DNA of 64,000 bases from Eubacterium sp. 1001713B170207_170306_E7 (GCF_015547515.1 NZ_JADMVE010000012.1:29819-93818); one strand, 5' to 3'. Counted from the stretch's first letter, positions 9,256-18,117 are shown. The notes: a model not told the origin generated them from the letters alone. Made by a program: numbers and translations.

Positions 9256-10950
9256 ATGGCAGAAGTAGAAATCAGAGATTTGATGTTCACGTATCCGGAG
9301 ATGGAGAAGCCGGCGCTTCGCAGCATCAATCTGGAGATAAAGGAAGGGGCGTTTGTCGTTTTGTGCGGCAAGAGCGGCTGCGGCAAAAGCACGCTGCTCC
9401 GGCACTTTAAAACAGTGCTCACGCCCCACGGAACACGGACAGGGCAGATCTGCTTTAAAGGGCAGGAGCTCTCAACGGTGGATATCCGGACACAGAGCTC
9501 GGAGATCGGTTTTGTGCTGCAAAACCCCGATAACCAGATCGTGACGGACAAGGTGTGGCATGAGCTGGCCTTTGGCCTTGAGAGCCTGGGCTATGACACG
9601 CCGACCATCCGGCTGAGGGTGTCGGAGATGGCCTCTTATTTTGGGATTCAGGCATGGTTCAGGCGGAACGTGAACGAGCTGTCCGGCGGGCAGAAGCAGC
9701 TGCTGAATCTGGCGGCCATCATGGCTATGAACCCGTCGCTGCTGATTCTGGACGAGCCGACCTCGCAGCTGGACCCCATCGCGGCCTCGGACTTTCTGGA
9801 AACCGTCAAAAAGATCAACCGGGACCTGGGCACCACCATTATCATGACAGAGCACCGCCTTGAGGATATTTTTCCGGCGGCGGACAAGGTCATCGTCATG
9901 GATCAGGGCGCGGTCATCGCCCAGGGGACGCCGCGGCAGATCGGAAAAGAGCTGCGGGGCATGGGGCATGATATGTTTTTGTCTATGCCCGCGCCCATGC
10001 AGATTTACGCCGGAATCGAAAATGAAATGCCCTGCCCGCTGACCGTGCGGGAGGGAAGACAGTGGCTGTCGGAGCTGTTTGAGGGAAAGGCTGTTGAGAA
10101 AAAAAGCATCCCCATCGAGCAGGATCATTATGCAGCGGCCGAAACAGTTGTCGAGCTTCGGGATGTCTGGTTCCGGTATGATAAAAACCTTCCCGATGTC
10201 GTGCGCGACCTGTCGCTGGAGATCAAGCGGGGCCAGCTGTATGCCCTGGTAGGCGGCAACGGTACCGGAAAAACCACCACCCTGTCGCTGATCTCGGGCG
10301 TTCAGCGCCCTTACCGCGGAAAGGTTAAGCTTGAGGGAAAGGAAGTGCGGAAATACTCGGATAAGGAGCTGTTCCGCGGCTTTCTGGGCGTTTTACCCCA
10401 GAATCCCCAGAGCCTCTTTGTCAAAAAGACAGTGGAGCTGGACCTCTTTGAGGCCATTGGCGGCACCAATGAGCGCAGGCGCTCCGAATTTGACAGCGCC
10501 ATGGATAAACGCACGGCCGTTGAGGGCATGGCAGAGCTCATGCATATCGGGCACCTCCTGGGGCAGCACCCCTACGACCTCTCCGGCGGCGAGCAGCAGC
10601 GTCTGGCGCTGGCGAAGATTATGCTGCTGAAGCCCCGTATACTGCTGATGGATGAGCCGACAAAGGGGCTGGACAACCACTTTAAGCGGGAGCTGGCCGA
10701 AATTCTCAAGCGCCTCCAGGAGCATGGGGTGACCATTGTGATGGTTTCCCATGATGTGGAGTTCTGCGCCCAATACGCTGACACCTGCGGCCTGTTCTTC
10801 GAGGGCAGTATAGTGACGGCCAACACCCCGAGAGCCTTTTTTTCGGGAAACAGCTTTTATACGACCTCGGCCAACCGCCTGTCCCGGCATTTGTTTGACA
10901 ATGCCATTACCGTTAAGGATGTGATCACATGCTGCCAAATGAATCTTTAG
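9256..10950 (+). CDS. Fused double ABC ATPase of an ECF transporter
   Basis: Two complete ABC ATPase domains lie in one 564-residue chain. Domain 1 (about 1-235) has Walker A GKSGCGKST, Q-loop QNPDNQ, signature LSGGQKQ and Walker B ILDEPTSQLD. Domain 2 (about 297-540) has Walker A GGNGTGKTTT, Q-loop QNPQ, signature LSGGEQQR and Walker B LMDEPTKGLD. Most ECF systems use separate EcfA1 and EcfA2 subunits; here they are fused, so the heterodimer is made in cis. It should energise the T component at 6198 together with the S proteins at 3783 and 10929. It overlaps the next gene by 22 bp, consistent with translational coupling. Confidence 0.9.
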   Translation: MAEVEIRDLMFTYPEMEKPALRSINLEIKEGAFVVLCGKSGCGKSTLLRHFKTVLTPHGTRTGQICFKGQELSTVDIRTQSSEIGFVLQNPDNQIVTDKVWHELAFGLESLGYDTPTIRLRVSEMASYFGIQAWFRRNVNELSGGQKQLLNLAAIMAMNPSLLILDEPTSQLDPIAASDFLETVKKINRDLGTTIIMTEHRLEDIFPAADKVIVMDQGAVIAQGTPRQIGKELRGMGHDMFLSMPAPMQIYAGIENEMPCPLTVREGRQWLSELFEGKAVEKKSIPIEQDHYAAAETVVELRDVWFRYDKNLPDVVRDLSLEIKRGQLYALVGGNGTGKTTTLSLISGVQRPYRGKVKLEGKEVRKYSDKELFRGFLGVLPQNPQSLFVKKTVELDLFEAIGGTNERRRSEFDSAMDKRTAVEGMAELMHIGHLLGQHPYDLSGGEQQRLALAKIMLLKPRILLMDEPTKGLDNHFKRELAEILKRLQEHGVTIVMVSHDVEFCAQYADTCGLFFEGSIVTANTPRAFFSGNSFYTTSANRLSRHLFDNAITVKDVITCCQMNL

Positions 10951-11810
10951 ACCGGTTCCTGGATGATTTCCTGGAAGGCGGCAAGCCAAAGGAAAAGCAC
11001 GCGGTAAAAAAAAGAGAGGACGCGGCCCCGGTCCGGAGTGACCGGGAGCTGTGGGCGCCGCCGGCCGACGGCAGCCTGGTGGAAAAGCCCGAGAGCAGGA
11101 AGCTTTCAAAACGGACCTGGGCCGCCCTGCTGATGATTTTTGTGCTGATCCCCCTTACGATTTTTATCGGTATCCGCATCGGGGACCGCAAGTATTTCTT
11201 CATCAGTATGATGATCATGATATATTCCATGGTGCCCTTTGTGATGGTTTTTGAGGGGCGGAGGCCCCAGGCCCGGGAGCTGGTCATCCTGGCCCTGCTG
11301 GCAGCCATTGCGGTGGCGGGGCGCGCGGCGTTTTTCATGCTGCCCCAGTTTAAGCCCGTCATTGCCGTCGTTATTGTAGCGGGGATATGCTTTGGCGCGG
11401 AGTCCGGCTTTTTGGTGGGTGCAATGTCCATGTTTGCCTCCAATTTTTTCCTGACCCAGGGCCCCTGGACGCCCTGGCAGATGTTCGCCACGGGCATCAT
11501 TGGTTTTTTGGCCGGCCTGCTGTTTAAAAAAGGAAGGCTCACAATAAAGAAGGGGCCCCTCTGTCTTTTCGGGTTTCTGTCGACTTTTTTTATCTATGGC
11601 TTTTTGATGGATACGGCCAGTGTGTTCATGTACCAGAGTGCGGTGACCTGGTGGTCGGCGCTGCCCTTATATTTTTCAGGCGCGCCCTTTAACTTGATTT
11701 ACGGCTGTTCTACCGTTATTTTTCTGTTTTTCGGCGCCAGACCTCTGATCACAAAGCTGGAACGGATCAAGGTGAAATACGGCCTGATCGAAAACGGATC
11801 AATCCGCTGA
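10929..11810 (+). CDS. ECF transporter S component-like membrane protein (copy 2)
   Basis: A 293-residue paralogue of the product at 3783-4727. After a charged N-terminal tail of about 60 residues, the membrane part begins and shares FEGRRPQARE, GPWTPWQMF and the C-terminal KLERIKVKYGL with copy 1 (KLERVKIKFGL there). The ATG lies inside the ATPase gene, a 22-bp overlap. Two S-like proteins with one T and one double ATPase suggest either two substrates sharing a module or two partners of one complex. Copy 2 lacks an adjoining DUF4430 gene, so the copies may have diverged. Confidence 0.8.
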   Translation: MLPNESLDRFLDDFLEGGKPKEKHAVKKREDAAPVRSDRELWAPPADGSLVEKPESRKLSKRTWAALLMIFVLIPLTIFIGIRIGDRKYFFISMMIMIYSMVPFVMVFEGRRPQARELVILALLAAIAVAGRAAFFMLPQFKPVIAVVIVAGICFGAESGFLVGAMSMFASNFFLTQGPWTPWQMFATGIIGFLAGLLFKKGRLTIKKGPLCLFGFLSTFFIYGFLMDTASVFMYQSAVTWWSALPLYFSGAPFNLIYGCSTVIFLFFGARPLITKLERIKVKYGLIENGSIR

Positions 11811-11855
11811 TACTTTAAGAGAGGAAAGTTATGGATTGATCCCATCCCCCTGCCG

Positions 11856-11937
11856 CGGGCTTGTATGGCAGCGCTGCTTTGAGGGCTGTACCGTGTTGGA
11901 GACGGTACAAAGCCCGAAAAAGCAGCGCAAAGCCCCG
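11856..11937. repeat. Long nested inverted repeat
   Basis: Three nested stems are centred near 11898: CGGGCTT/AAGCCCCG (11856/11930, one bulged C), a perfect 10-bp stem GCGCTGCTTT/AAAGCAGCGC (11871-11880/11919-11928), and GGGCT plus GTACCGT pairing with ACGGTAC plus AGCCC (11883-11894/11902-11915, 2-nt bulge). No U-run follows on either strand. It separates the second S-component gene from the second LRR gene, so it may be an RNA processing or stability element or a small palindromic repeat family member. Confidence 0.6.
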
Positions 11938-12011
11938 TATAAAGGGCGGGAAAACAGGCAGCATTGCCGGAGCGTAAAAAATACACATTACACACAGAGG
12001 AAGGAAATGAA

Positions 12012-12893
12012 ATGGCAGAAAACATCAAATGCACCAATCAAAGGGAGTACACAAACCACCGGCGGCCCCCTGAGCCAAACAGCCAGAACCGGGGCGTCTA
12101 CACAACGGCCATTGCCAGGCAGAACAAGGTCAGGCATCTGGTCATTGGCGGTGAGTACCGCGCCATCGGGCCAAAGGCCTGCATGAATATCACAAAAATC
12201 CACCGGCTGGAGCTCGCGCCCTCGGTGCTGTCCATCGGAGAAAACGCTTTTCGGGGCTGTACACAGCTGGTGTCGGTCAAGATGCCCGGCAGTGTGCGGG
12301 AAATCGGCGAGGCAGCCTTTATGGAGTGCCGCAAGCTGCGTGAGATCAATCTTCCAAAAAAGCTGCGGGTGATCCGGCCAAGGACCTTTAAGCTGTGCCG
12401 GGGGCTCAAGACCATTGAGCTGCCAGAGGCCCTTGAGGAAATCGGCGAGAACGCTTTTATCGACTGTGACAGCCTCCAGACGGTGACCATTCCCGGGCAG
12501 ATCGAGATGATCGCCTTCCGCACCTTTTACGGCTGCAAGCAGCTGCAGCAGGCCACCCTGCCGCCAGGGCTGAAAATCGTTGGCCGGGAAGCCTTTGTGG
12601 GCTGCTGCTTTAAATCGGTAACCCTGCCAGAGGGGCTGGTGACCATCGGGGACAGCGCGTTTTTGAAGTGCAAGTTTCTCGAGAGCATCCATATTCCCGA
12701 AAGCGTCAGGCGCATTGAGAAGTGGGCCTTTCACGGCTGTCCAAGGCTGAAAAAGGTGGTGCTGCTCCATGATCCCGAGGTCATGGGCGACTGGCTTTTT
12801 AACAGAGGCAACACGGTGGTATACTGCAAAAGAAACTCAAAGGTTGACGCCTACTGCAAAGAATTTCAATACAAAACCGAGTATGTAGACTGA
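12012..12893 (+). CDS. Leucine-rich repeat protein (LRR_5 type), 293 aa
   Basis: I chose the ATG at 12012 because GAGGAAGGA lies six bases upstream; an in-frame ATG at 11964 has no comparable site. After a polar N-terminal region (about 50 residues) come about nine LRR_5 repeats with the signature AFxxCxxLxxVxxP, for example near residues 75-260. There is no signal peptide or anchor. It is a shorter relative of the 699-residue protein at 7133, so the locus encodes two LRR_5 proteins without export signals. It is followed 39 bp later by the secA-like gene. Function unknown. Confidence 0.8.
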   Translation: MAENIKCTNQREYTNHRRPPEPNSQNRGVYTTAIARQNKVRHLVIGGEYRAIGPKACMNITKIHRLELAPSVLSIGENAFRGCTQLVSVKMPGSVREIGEAAFMECRKLREINLPKKLRVIRPRTFKLCRGLKTIELPEALEEIGENAFIDCDSLQTVTIPGQIEMIAFRTFYGCKQLQQATLPPGLKIVGREAFVGCCFKSVTLPEGLVTIGDSAFLKCKFLESIHIPESVRRIEKWAFHGCPRLKKVVLLHDPEVMGDWLFNRGNTVVYCKRNSKVDAYCKEFQYKTEYVD

Positions 12894-12932
12894 CCGGTAA
12901 AAAAGAATCACAATTGACAAAGGAGACGTATT

Positions 12933-15269
12933 TTGGCAGCTTTAAATCAGATTTTCGACCCATCCAGGCGTGATGTAAAAAGGCTTCAGAAAACAGCAGA
13001 CAGGATCCTGGCCCTGGAGGACGCCATGGCCGCCCTCAGCGACAGCGCCCTCAGAGATAAGACCGCCTTGTTCAGGAAAAGGCTTAAGGACGGAGAGCCC
13101 CTGGATCATTTGACCGCCGAGGCCTTTGCGGTGGTCAGAGAGGCCGCGTACCGGGCCATCGGCCTGAAGCCCTTTCCGGTTCAGCTCATCGGCGGGCTCG
13201 TCCTGCACGAGGGCAATATCGCGGAAATGAAAACCGGTGAGGGAAAAACCCTGGTGGCGGCCCTGCCCACCTACCTCAACGCCCTGGAGGGCAAGGGCGT
13301 TTTCGTGGTGACCGTCAACGATTATCTGGCCAGGCGGGACCGGGAGCTCATGGGGAAGATCCACGAGTTTCTGGGCCTTCGGGTCGGCCTTGTCGTCAGC
13401 GGGCAGCCGCCGGAGGAAAAGAAAGCCGCCTATGCGGCCGATGTGGTCTACGGAACGAACAATGAGTTCGGCTTTGACTATCTGCGGGACAACATGGCAC
13501 TCAGCCTCGACGGCCAGGTTCAGCGGAGCCTCCATTATGCCATCATCGACGAGGTGGACAGCGTGCTCATCGACGAGGCCCGGACACCGCTCATTATCGC
13601 AGGGCCGGGCGGCCCCGAGAGCAAGCTTTACCGCCTGTCCAACCGTTTTGTGAAGCTGCTGGGGCCGGAGGATTACGAGAAGGATGAAAAGCTGAAAGCC
13701 GTCCAGCTGACCGAAAAGGGCATCCAGCGGGCAGAGATGTTTTTCAGCGTGGATAACCTTGCCGATATTGTCAACATGGAGCTTTTTCACTGTATTAACA
13801 AGGCCCTCTACGCCCATAAGCTGATGCAGCGGGACAAGGATTATATCGTGGCCGGCGAAGAAGTGGTGATTGTGGATGAGTTTACAGGCCGCACCATGCC
13901 GGGCCGCCGGTTTTCAGACGGCCTGCACCAGGCCATCGAGGCCAAGGAAAATGTCCCGGTCAACGCCGAGACACAGACCATTGCCACCGTCACCTTTCAG
14001 AACTACTTCCGTATGTTCGATAAGCTCGCGGGCATGACCGGCACAGCCAAAACAGAGGAGGACGAGTTCTCCTCCATTTACAATCTGAACGTGGTCACCA
14101 TCCCCACCAATAAGCCCATGATCCGGACCGATCATGAGGATGCGGTCTACGCGACCGAGGCGGCGAAATTTGAGGCAGTGACCCAGGACGTCCGGAAACG
14201 CCATGAAAAGGGCCAGCCGGTTCTCATCGGCACCGTGTCCATTGAAAAGTCCGAGGCCCTCAGCGGCTATCTTCAAAGAGAAGGCATTGAGCACACCGTG
14301 CTGAATGCCAAATACCATGAGCAGGAGGCTGAGATCATCTCAAAGGCCGGCCAGGCCGGCGCGGTCACCATCTCGACCAACATGGCCGGCCGCGGCACAG
14401 ACATTGGCCTGGGCGAAGGGGTTCAGTCGCTAGGAGGCTTATACGTGATCGGGACAGAAAGACATGAGAGCCGCCGCATCGACAATCAGCTGAGAGGGCG
14501 TTCGGGCCGTCAGGGCGATCCGGGAGAGTCCCGCTTTTATTTATCCCTGGAGGACCCGCTGCTGAGGATCTTCGGCGATGAGCGGATGAAAAAGCTCAGC
14601 GAGGTCATCGACCTTCAGGAGGGCGAGGCCATCACCAGCAAAATCCTGACAAAGGGCATTGAAAACGCACAGAAAAAAATGGAAAGCAAGAATTTTGACG
14701 ACCGTAAAAACGTTTTGAAATATGACAATGTGATGAACCGGCAGCGTGAGATCATCTACAAGCAGCGCCAGCAGGTTCTGGACGGCGAGGATATACACGG
14801 CCAGATCCTCTCGATGGGGCAGCGTATTTTTGAATCCGTGATCGATGTTTTTATGAGCGGTCCGGTGGCCGGCGACTGGGACCTCGGGGGACTGAAAGAG
14901 GCCCTGGGCAAATCCTTTTTTCCAGAGACCGATTTTAAGTTTGTCGATACGCTGGAGAGCCGGGAGGCGCTGGAGCAGGCCCTCGGCAGTCTTTTCAGCC
15001 GCCATCTCGAAAAGCTTTCGTCCAAAATCGGCCGGGAAACACGGGACGCCCTTGAGAGAGAGGTACTTTTAAAAGCCGTGGACATGGCCTGGATGGACCA
15101 TATCGACAACATGGACCAGCTGAAGCAGGGAATCGGCCTCAGAAGCTACGGGCAGAACGACCCCGTAAAGGAATATACCAAAGAGGGCTTTGCCATGTTT
15201 GACGAAATGGTTCAGGAAATCCAGGAAAACACCATCAGGACGCTGCTGCGCTGCCAGGCAGACAACTAG
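12933..15269 (+). CDS. SecA-family preprotein translocase ATPase, short form (possible SecA2)
   Basis: This 778-residue protein has the SecA motor: Walker A MKTGEGKT near residue 100, the DEAD-like box [16 protein letters not shown] near 205, and helicase motif [15 protein letters not shown] near 515. The start is TTG at 12933, with AAAGGAG seven to ten bases upstream. It ends [10 protein letters not shown] and lacks the C-terminal linker and Cys-rich SecB/zinc-binding tail of many housekeeping SecAs, which are usually 830-900 residues. That length and the surface-protein neighbourhood suit an accessory SecA2, but the tail is also missing in some primary SecAs, so the choice stays open. A strong terminator follows. 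Confidence 0.85.
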   Translation: MAALNQIFDPSRRDVKRLQKTADRILALEDAMAALSDSALRDKTALFRKRLKDGEPLDHLTAEAFAVVREAAYRAIGLKPFPVQLIGGLVLHEGNIAEMKTGEGKTLVAALPTYLNALEGKGVFVVTVNDYLARRDRELMGKIHEFLGLRVGLVVSGQPPEEKKAAYAADVVYGTNNEFGFDYLRDNMALSLDGQVQRSLHYAIIDEVDSVLIDEARTPLIIAGPGGPESKLYRLSNRFVKLLGPEDYEKDEKLKAVQLTEKGIQRAEMFFSVDNLADIVNMELFHCINKALYAHKLMQRDKDYIVAGEEVVIVDEFTGRTMPGRRFSDGLHQAIEAKENVPVNAETQTIATVTFQNYFRMFDKLAGMTGTAKTEEDEFSSIYNLNVVTIPTNKPMIRTDHEDAVYATEAAKFEAVTQDVRKRHEKGQPVLIGTVSIEKSEALSGYLQREGIEHTVLNAKYHEQEAEIISKAGQAGAVTISTNMAGRGTDIGLGEGVQSLGGLYVIGTERHESRRIDNQLRGRSGRQGDPGESRFYLSLEDPLLRIFGDERMKKLSEVIDLQEGEAITSKILTKGIENAQKKMESKNFDDRKNVLKYDNVMNRQREIIYKQRQQVLDGEDIHGQILSMGQRIFESVIDVFMSGPVAGDWDLGGLKEALGKSFFPETDFKFVDTLESREALEQALGSLFSRHLEKLSSKIGRETRDALEREVLLKAVDMAWMDHIDNMDQLKQGIGLRSYGQNDPVKEYTKEGFAMFDEMVQEIQENTIRTLLRCQADN

Positions 15270-15273
15270 CACT

Positions 15274-15316
15274 AAAAGGCCCTCAGGCGTGTTACAGAAC
15301 GCTTGAGGGCCTTTTT
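15274..15316 (+). terminator. Rho-independent terminator after secA-like gene
   Basis: A 17-bp stem with one G-U pair (arms begin AAAAGGCCCTCA and end TGAGGGCCTTTT) is followed by a T-run, starting four bases after the stop codon. Confidence 0.93.
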
Positions 15317-15335
15317 GGCGGGTGATAGAAAAGGT

Positions 15336-15364
15336 TTGCATTTTTGATTGAAAACGGTTATAAT
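15336..15364 (+). promoter_or_regulatory. Sigma-A-type promoter
   Basis: TTGCAT at 15336-15341, a 17-bp spacer and TATAAT at 15359-15364. It would start transcription near 15371, just upstream of the terminator-bounded segment at 15371-15507. Confidence 0.75.
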
Positions 15365-15370
15365 TATACT

Positions 15371-15507
15371 GAAAGAAGAAATTTACTCCCCGAACAGTTG
15401 GCGCGGTTCATAGGGAGACAGGACAATTAAATAAAAAACAGGGACACTTGCTGTCACCCTGAATAAAAAACACTGAAGGCTCATTGGAGCTTTTGGTGTT
15501 TTTTTTG
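15371..15507 (+). ncRNA. Candidate small RNA or attenuated leader
   Basis: A good promoter (15336-15364) and a rho-independent terminator bound about 137 nt with no convincing reading frame. The RNA would contain a hairpin with arms CAGGG/CCCTG near 15439-15461, then the terminator. It is either a free-standing small RNA or a leader that attenuates the gene at 15546. I recognise no RNA family. Confidence 0.4.
15465..15507 (+). terminator. Rho-independent terminator
   Basis: A stem of about 16 bp with several G-U pairs, loop ATTG at 15483-15486, then a run of eight T (15499-15506). Confidence 0.85.
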
Positions 15508-15545
15508 TTTGGTCTTATGGAGAGGAGTCCAGAAGGAAAAAGAGA

Positions 15546-16061
15546 ATTACGGCAAAGGCACTGGCAAAGTATATTGAGAAGCACCCCGAGGATTTTGAGG
15601 AGGTCGATACCGGATACCGGAGCAGGAACGGCGAAAAGCCTGTGAAAGAGTGGATTTATCACGGCCATAAAAAGCATGTCTGCATACACTGCGGCGGTAA
15701 GCTTGCGGAAAAAACCCTTTCCGTAAAGGAAAAGGACGGGCGGCTTAAAATCGTCAATGGCTTTTATAAGGAGGTCGAAACCGAGGATGGAACCCTCTAT
15801 CTTTTCTGGGTATGCAGCAAAACCTGCCTGGAATGTGACCGTAACCAGCGGGTGTTCCCCTTTTTTATTGTGCGCTGGATGCGCGTGCTCCTGTATACCG
15901 TAGCCAAAGTGCTGCATACCCTTTTTACCAGAGAGGAGCTGCGCAGCCCGGGCCGGCTGCCGCCCAGACGTGGCCGCCCCTGGCACGAGGTGCCCTTTTA
16001 TGGCGAATACTCCACAGTTTACCGGTGGCGGAAACACTATTTTAAAAATCTATATTGTTAA
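15546..16061 (+). CDS. Hypothetical protein with paired cysteine motifs; start uncertain
   Basis: No family recognised. It has CxxC near 15681 (CIHCGG) and CSKTCLEC near 15810, suggesting a zinc-binding fold, and a basic C-terminus. A GTG at 15642 gives 139 residues, but the same frame reads convincingly upstream (HPEDFEEVDTGYRS) to about 15546. There is no ATG, GTG or TTG there; an ATT at 15546 sits eight bases after AGAAGGA. An ATG at 15517 is in another frame and would join if one base were added in the A-run at 15537-15541. Either a rare ATT start or a one-base deletion is possible. Confidence 0.6.
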   Translation: MTAKALAKYIEKHPEDFEEVDTGYRSRNGEKPVKEWIYHGHKKHVCIHCGGKLAEKTLSVKEKDGRLKIVNGFYKEVETEDGTLYLFWVCSKTCLECDRNQRVFPFFIVRWMRVLLYTVAKVLHTLFTREELRSPGRLPPRRGRPWHEVPFYGEYSTVYRWRKHYFKNLYC

Positions 16062-16092
16062 ATAAATAACTATCAAATTCTATTTTCGTGCT

Positions 16093-16121
16093 TTGTAAAA
16101 GTAAAAAATTTGTTTTAGAAT
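16093..16121 (+). promoter_or_regulatory. Promoter upstream of the antirepressor-like gene
   Basis: TTGTAA at 16093-16098, a 17-bp spacer and TAGAAT at 16116-16121. A perfect 6-bp inverted repeat (CGGTAC/GTACCG, 16142-16158) lies in the leader and could be an operator or hairpin. Confidence 0.6.
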
Positions 16122-16193
16122 GATACCTGTAAGATAAAGAACGGTACCGAGCGTACCGGAAACAAAATCATTTTAATTTACAGGAGGTTTACA

Positions 16194-16664
16194 ATGAATC
16201 GTAAACAAATGCACGAAAGAAACAGAGATACGGCCAAAAAAGCAGGGGCAGGCAGGTGTGCTTCGTGCGCCCAAAAATTCCAGGCCCCGGCACAGGTCAC
16301 GGTCGGTGGGGCTGCCGGGCACATCGTGGTGGATATCCGCCTGGCCGCCAATCCGGAAAGAACCCCCGGGCAGTGGTATCTGGGCATGGAGCCGCTTACC
16401 GAAACCAGCGCCTTTTTAAGAAGAATGCAGGCAGAGGGGATCATCATGGGCAAGCACGATTTTTTCCGCTGGCTGCGCGCCAGAGGCTACCTGAGAAAGA
16501 ACGCCCCCGGCACCCTAAACCAGGTGACTCAAAAGGCATCGGCCATGGGAATCCTCAGAATCGGAAACCAGACAGCAGACTGTCCGGGGCGCAGGCTTTA
16601 TCTGACGCCGGCCGGCTGTGTCTATTTTGCAGACAGGCTTAAAAGGGCGGCGGTGTCCGCATGA
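16194..16664 (+). CDS. KilAC-domain (phage antirepressor C-terminal-like) protein
   Basis: The C-terminal half of this 156-residue protein matches the KilAC pattern of phage antirepressors: MGKHDFFRWLRARGYL near residues 83-98, then a TQKAS-like turn and a final YLTPAGCVYFADRL. The usual N-terminal Bro/AntA part is missing; instead there is a short Cys-pair region (CASC). AGGAGG precedes the ATG. It is co-transcribed with the replication-initiator-like gene (4-bp overlap). It probably acts in a phage-derived regulatory switch; whether that is still active cannot be seen. Confidence 0.75.
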   Translation: MNRKQMHERNRDTAKKAGAGRCASCAQKFQAPAQVTVGGAAGHIVVDIRLAANPERTPGQWYLGMEPLTETSAFLRRMQAEGIIMGKHDFFRWLRARGYLRKNAPGTLNQVTQKASAMGILRIGNQTADCPGRRLYLTPAGCVYFADRLKRAAVSA

Positions 16665-17284
16665 ACTACCTGACCGAGCTGCTCGCCTTTTTCCGCTGGC
16701 TGGAACAGCAGCGCCTGAGCCCTCTGCTCCAGGCCTTCTGGCATTACCTCATGTACTTTAATAACCGCGCCGCCATAAAGGGCGCCGACGGCTTCTGGTA
16801 CTGGCCGGTGGAATTCCGGGTGCCCAACAAGCTGTTTCAGGACGCCCTGGGCCTTAAAAACCGCCAGGCCCTCTGGACACAAAGGCAGACGCTGATCCGG
16901 AAGCAGCGCGTGGCGTATACCCCCGACGCGGGAAACCGGGCGGGACAATACCGCCTGATCCCCTTTGACAAAGGCCTGGCCCCGGCCAGCATCGCCGCCG
17001 GAGAGCGTCAGGAGCCGACGCTCGTATGGACACAAACCGCCACAGAAAGCGGACACGGGGCCCAACCGTATATAAATAATATAAACCCTAAACAGGCGTC
17101 TCTGTTCTATTATAATCAGGAGGAGCCGCCCAATACCCACAGCATCCACGGCTTTAACCTGCTCCCGCCGCTCACCGAATCCGAAAAAGCCGCCATCCAG
17201 GCCCTGTATCCCGGTGACGGCGTGGCAGCCTTTAACGCCATGTGGGCCGCGAGAGAGGCAAAGCAGAAAGGAGAAACCACATGA
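16661..17284 (+). CDS. Phage-type replication initiator-like protein
   Basis: This 207-residue protein has an N-terminal region with aromatic-rich helices (WHYLMYFNNRAAI, then RVPNKLFQDALGL, about residues 26-70) typical of replisome-organiser winged helices in Firmicutes phages and plasmids. A low-complexity linker follows, then a short C-terminal helical segment (LTESEKAAIQALYP). It overlaps its neighbours on both sides by ATGA. The replication role is inferred from fold-like pattern and position; a purely regulatory DNA-binding role is possible. Confidence 0.5.
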   Translation: MNYLTELLAFFRWLEQQRLSPLLQAFWHYLMYFNNRAAIKGADGFWYWPVEFRVPNKLFQDALGLKNRQALWTQRQTLIRKQRVAYTPDAGNRAGQYRLIPFDKGLAPASIAAGERQEPTLVWTQTATESGHGAQPYINNINPKQASLFYYNQEEPPNTHSIHGFNLLPPLTESEKAAIQALYPGDGVAAFNAMWAAREAKQKGETT

Positions 17285-17481
17285 ACCGATACGGCACCGG
17301 ACCCGGTCTGGTCCGCAGGAGAAGAAGCTACATGGTCGAGGCCGAATGTGTTATGAAAGCAGGCTTTTACGCCCGCAGCGCCGAGGAGGCCGAGGACCTG
17401 TTTAACGACCTCAGCGCCGCCGTCGAGGACCGCTTTCCCGGCATTGTGCTTGAGATTATAGACGTCTATGAGGACGAATAG
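17281..17481 (+). CDS. Small hypothetical protein, 66 aa
   Basis: The ATG at 17281 overlaps the upstream stop as ATGA. The basic N-terminus (VRRRRSY) is followed by an acidic helix (SAEEAEDLFNDLSAAVEDRF) and a final strand (IVLEIIDVYEDE). No family recognised. It is tightly packed between the replication-like gene and the sigma-factor gene, which supports it being translated. Confidence 0.65.
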   Translation: MNRYGTGPGLVRRRRSYMVEAECVMKAGFYARSAEEAEDLFNDLSAAVEDRFPGIVLEIIDVYEDE

Positions 17482-17490
17482 GAGGCTTAT

Positions 17491-18117
17491 TTGAACCATT
17501 ACAGGGAGATTGACGATTTGGTAAAGGCCTGTAAAAACGGGCAGGAATATCCGGACGGCAGCCCGGAAAGAGAAAGCGGCAGTACCGCGGGCCAGCTGCT
17601 GGTCATGGCCTTCAGGCCGCTGATACTGGCCACCCTCAGCCGCTCAGGGATCCATGACGACCAGTTCGAGGACGCCTTTCAGGACGGCGTCATCGCCTTT
17701 ATGGAGGGCCTGAAAAAGTTTGACCCCAGGCGTGGCGCCAGCTTTAACGCCTTTATCCAGGTGCACCTGCGCCAGTATTACAGAAAGTGGCAGCACGGCC
17801 AGTTTAACCATTCCGTCAAACCCGATACAACCCTTGACGATCAGGTGCCGGGGAGACAGGGCCTAACCTATGCCGAGGTGCTGCCCGACAAAGGCGTAAA
17901 CATCGAGGCCGATTACATTGAGCAGGAGGAAGAAAACGCCGGCCAGAGGGTGGCAAAGGGGCTGAGCCGCCTGAAGCCCAGCTACCGCAGCGTGCTGGAA
18001 AAGCACTATTACAAGGGCATGACCCAGACAGAAATCGCCCAGACAGAGGGCATCAGCATCCAGGCGGTAAACCAGCGCCACGACCGCGCCTTAAAAAAAT
18101 TAAAAAAAGTTTTGTGA
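17491..18117 (+). CDS. Sigma-70 family RNA polymerase sigma factor
   Basis: The 208-residue product has a sigma region 2 (FEDAFQDGVIAFMEGLKKFD, about residues 65-85, then YYRKWQ) and region 4 with a helix-turn-helix (MTQTEIAQTEGISIQAV, about 175-192). Region 1 and most of region 3 are missing, as in small alternative sigma factors. TTG at 17491 is chosen because AGGAGG lies seven bases upstream. It is followed by DUF1659- and DUF2922-type genes, a combination seen in Firmicutes. It probably directs transcription of this island, perhaps from the region at 18118-18205. The target promoter is not known. Confidence 0.8.
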   Translation: MNHYREIDDLVKACKNGQEYPDGSPERESGSTAGQLLVMAFRPLILATLSRSGIHDDQFEDAFQDGVIAFMEGLKKFDPRRGASFNAFIQVHLRQYYRKWQHGQFNHSVKPDTTLDDQVPGRQGLTYAEVLPDKGVNIEADYIEQEEENAGQRVAKGLSRLKPSYRSVLEKHYYKGMTQTEIAQTEGISIQAVNQRHDRALKKLKKVL

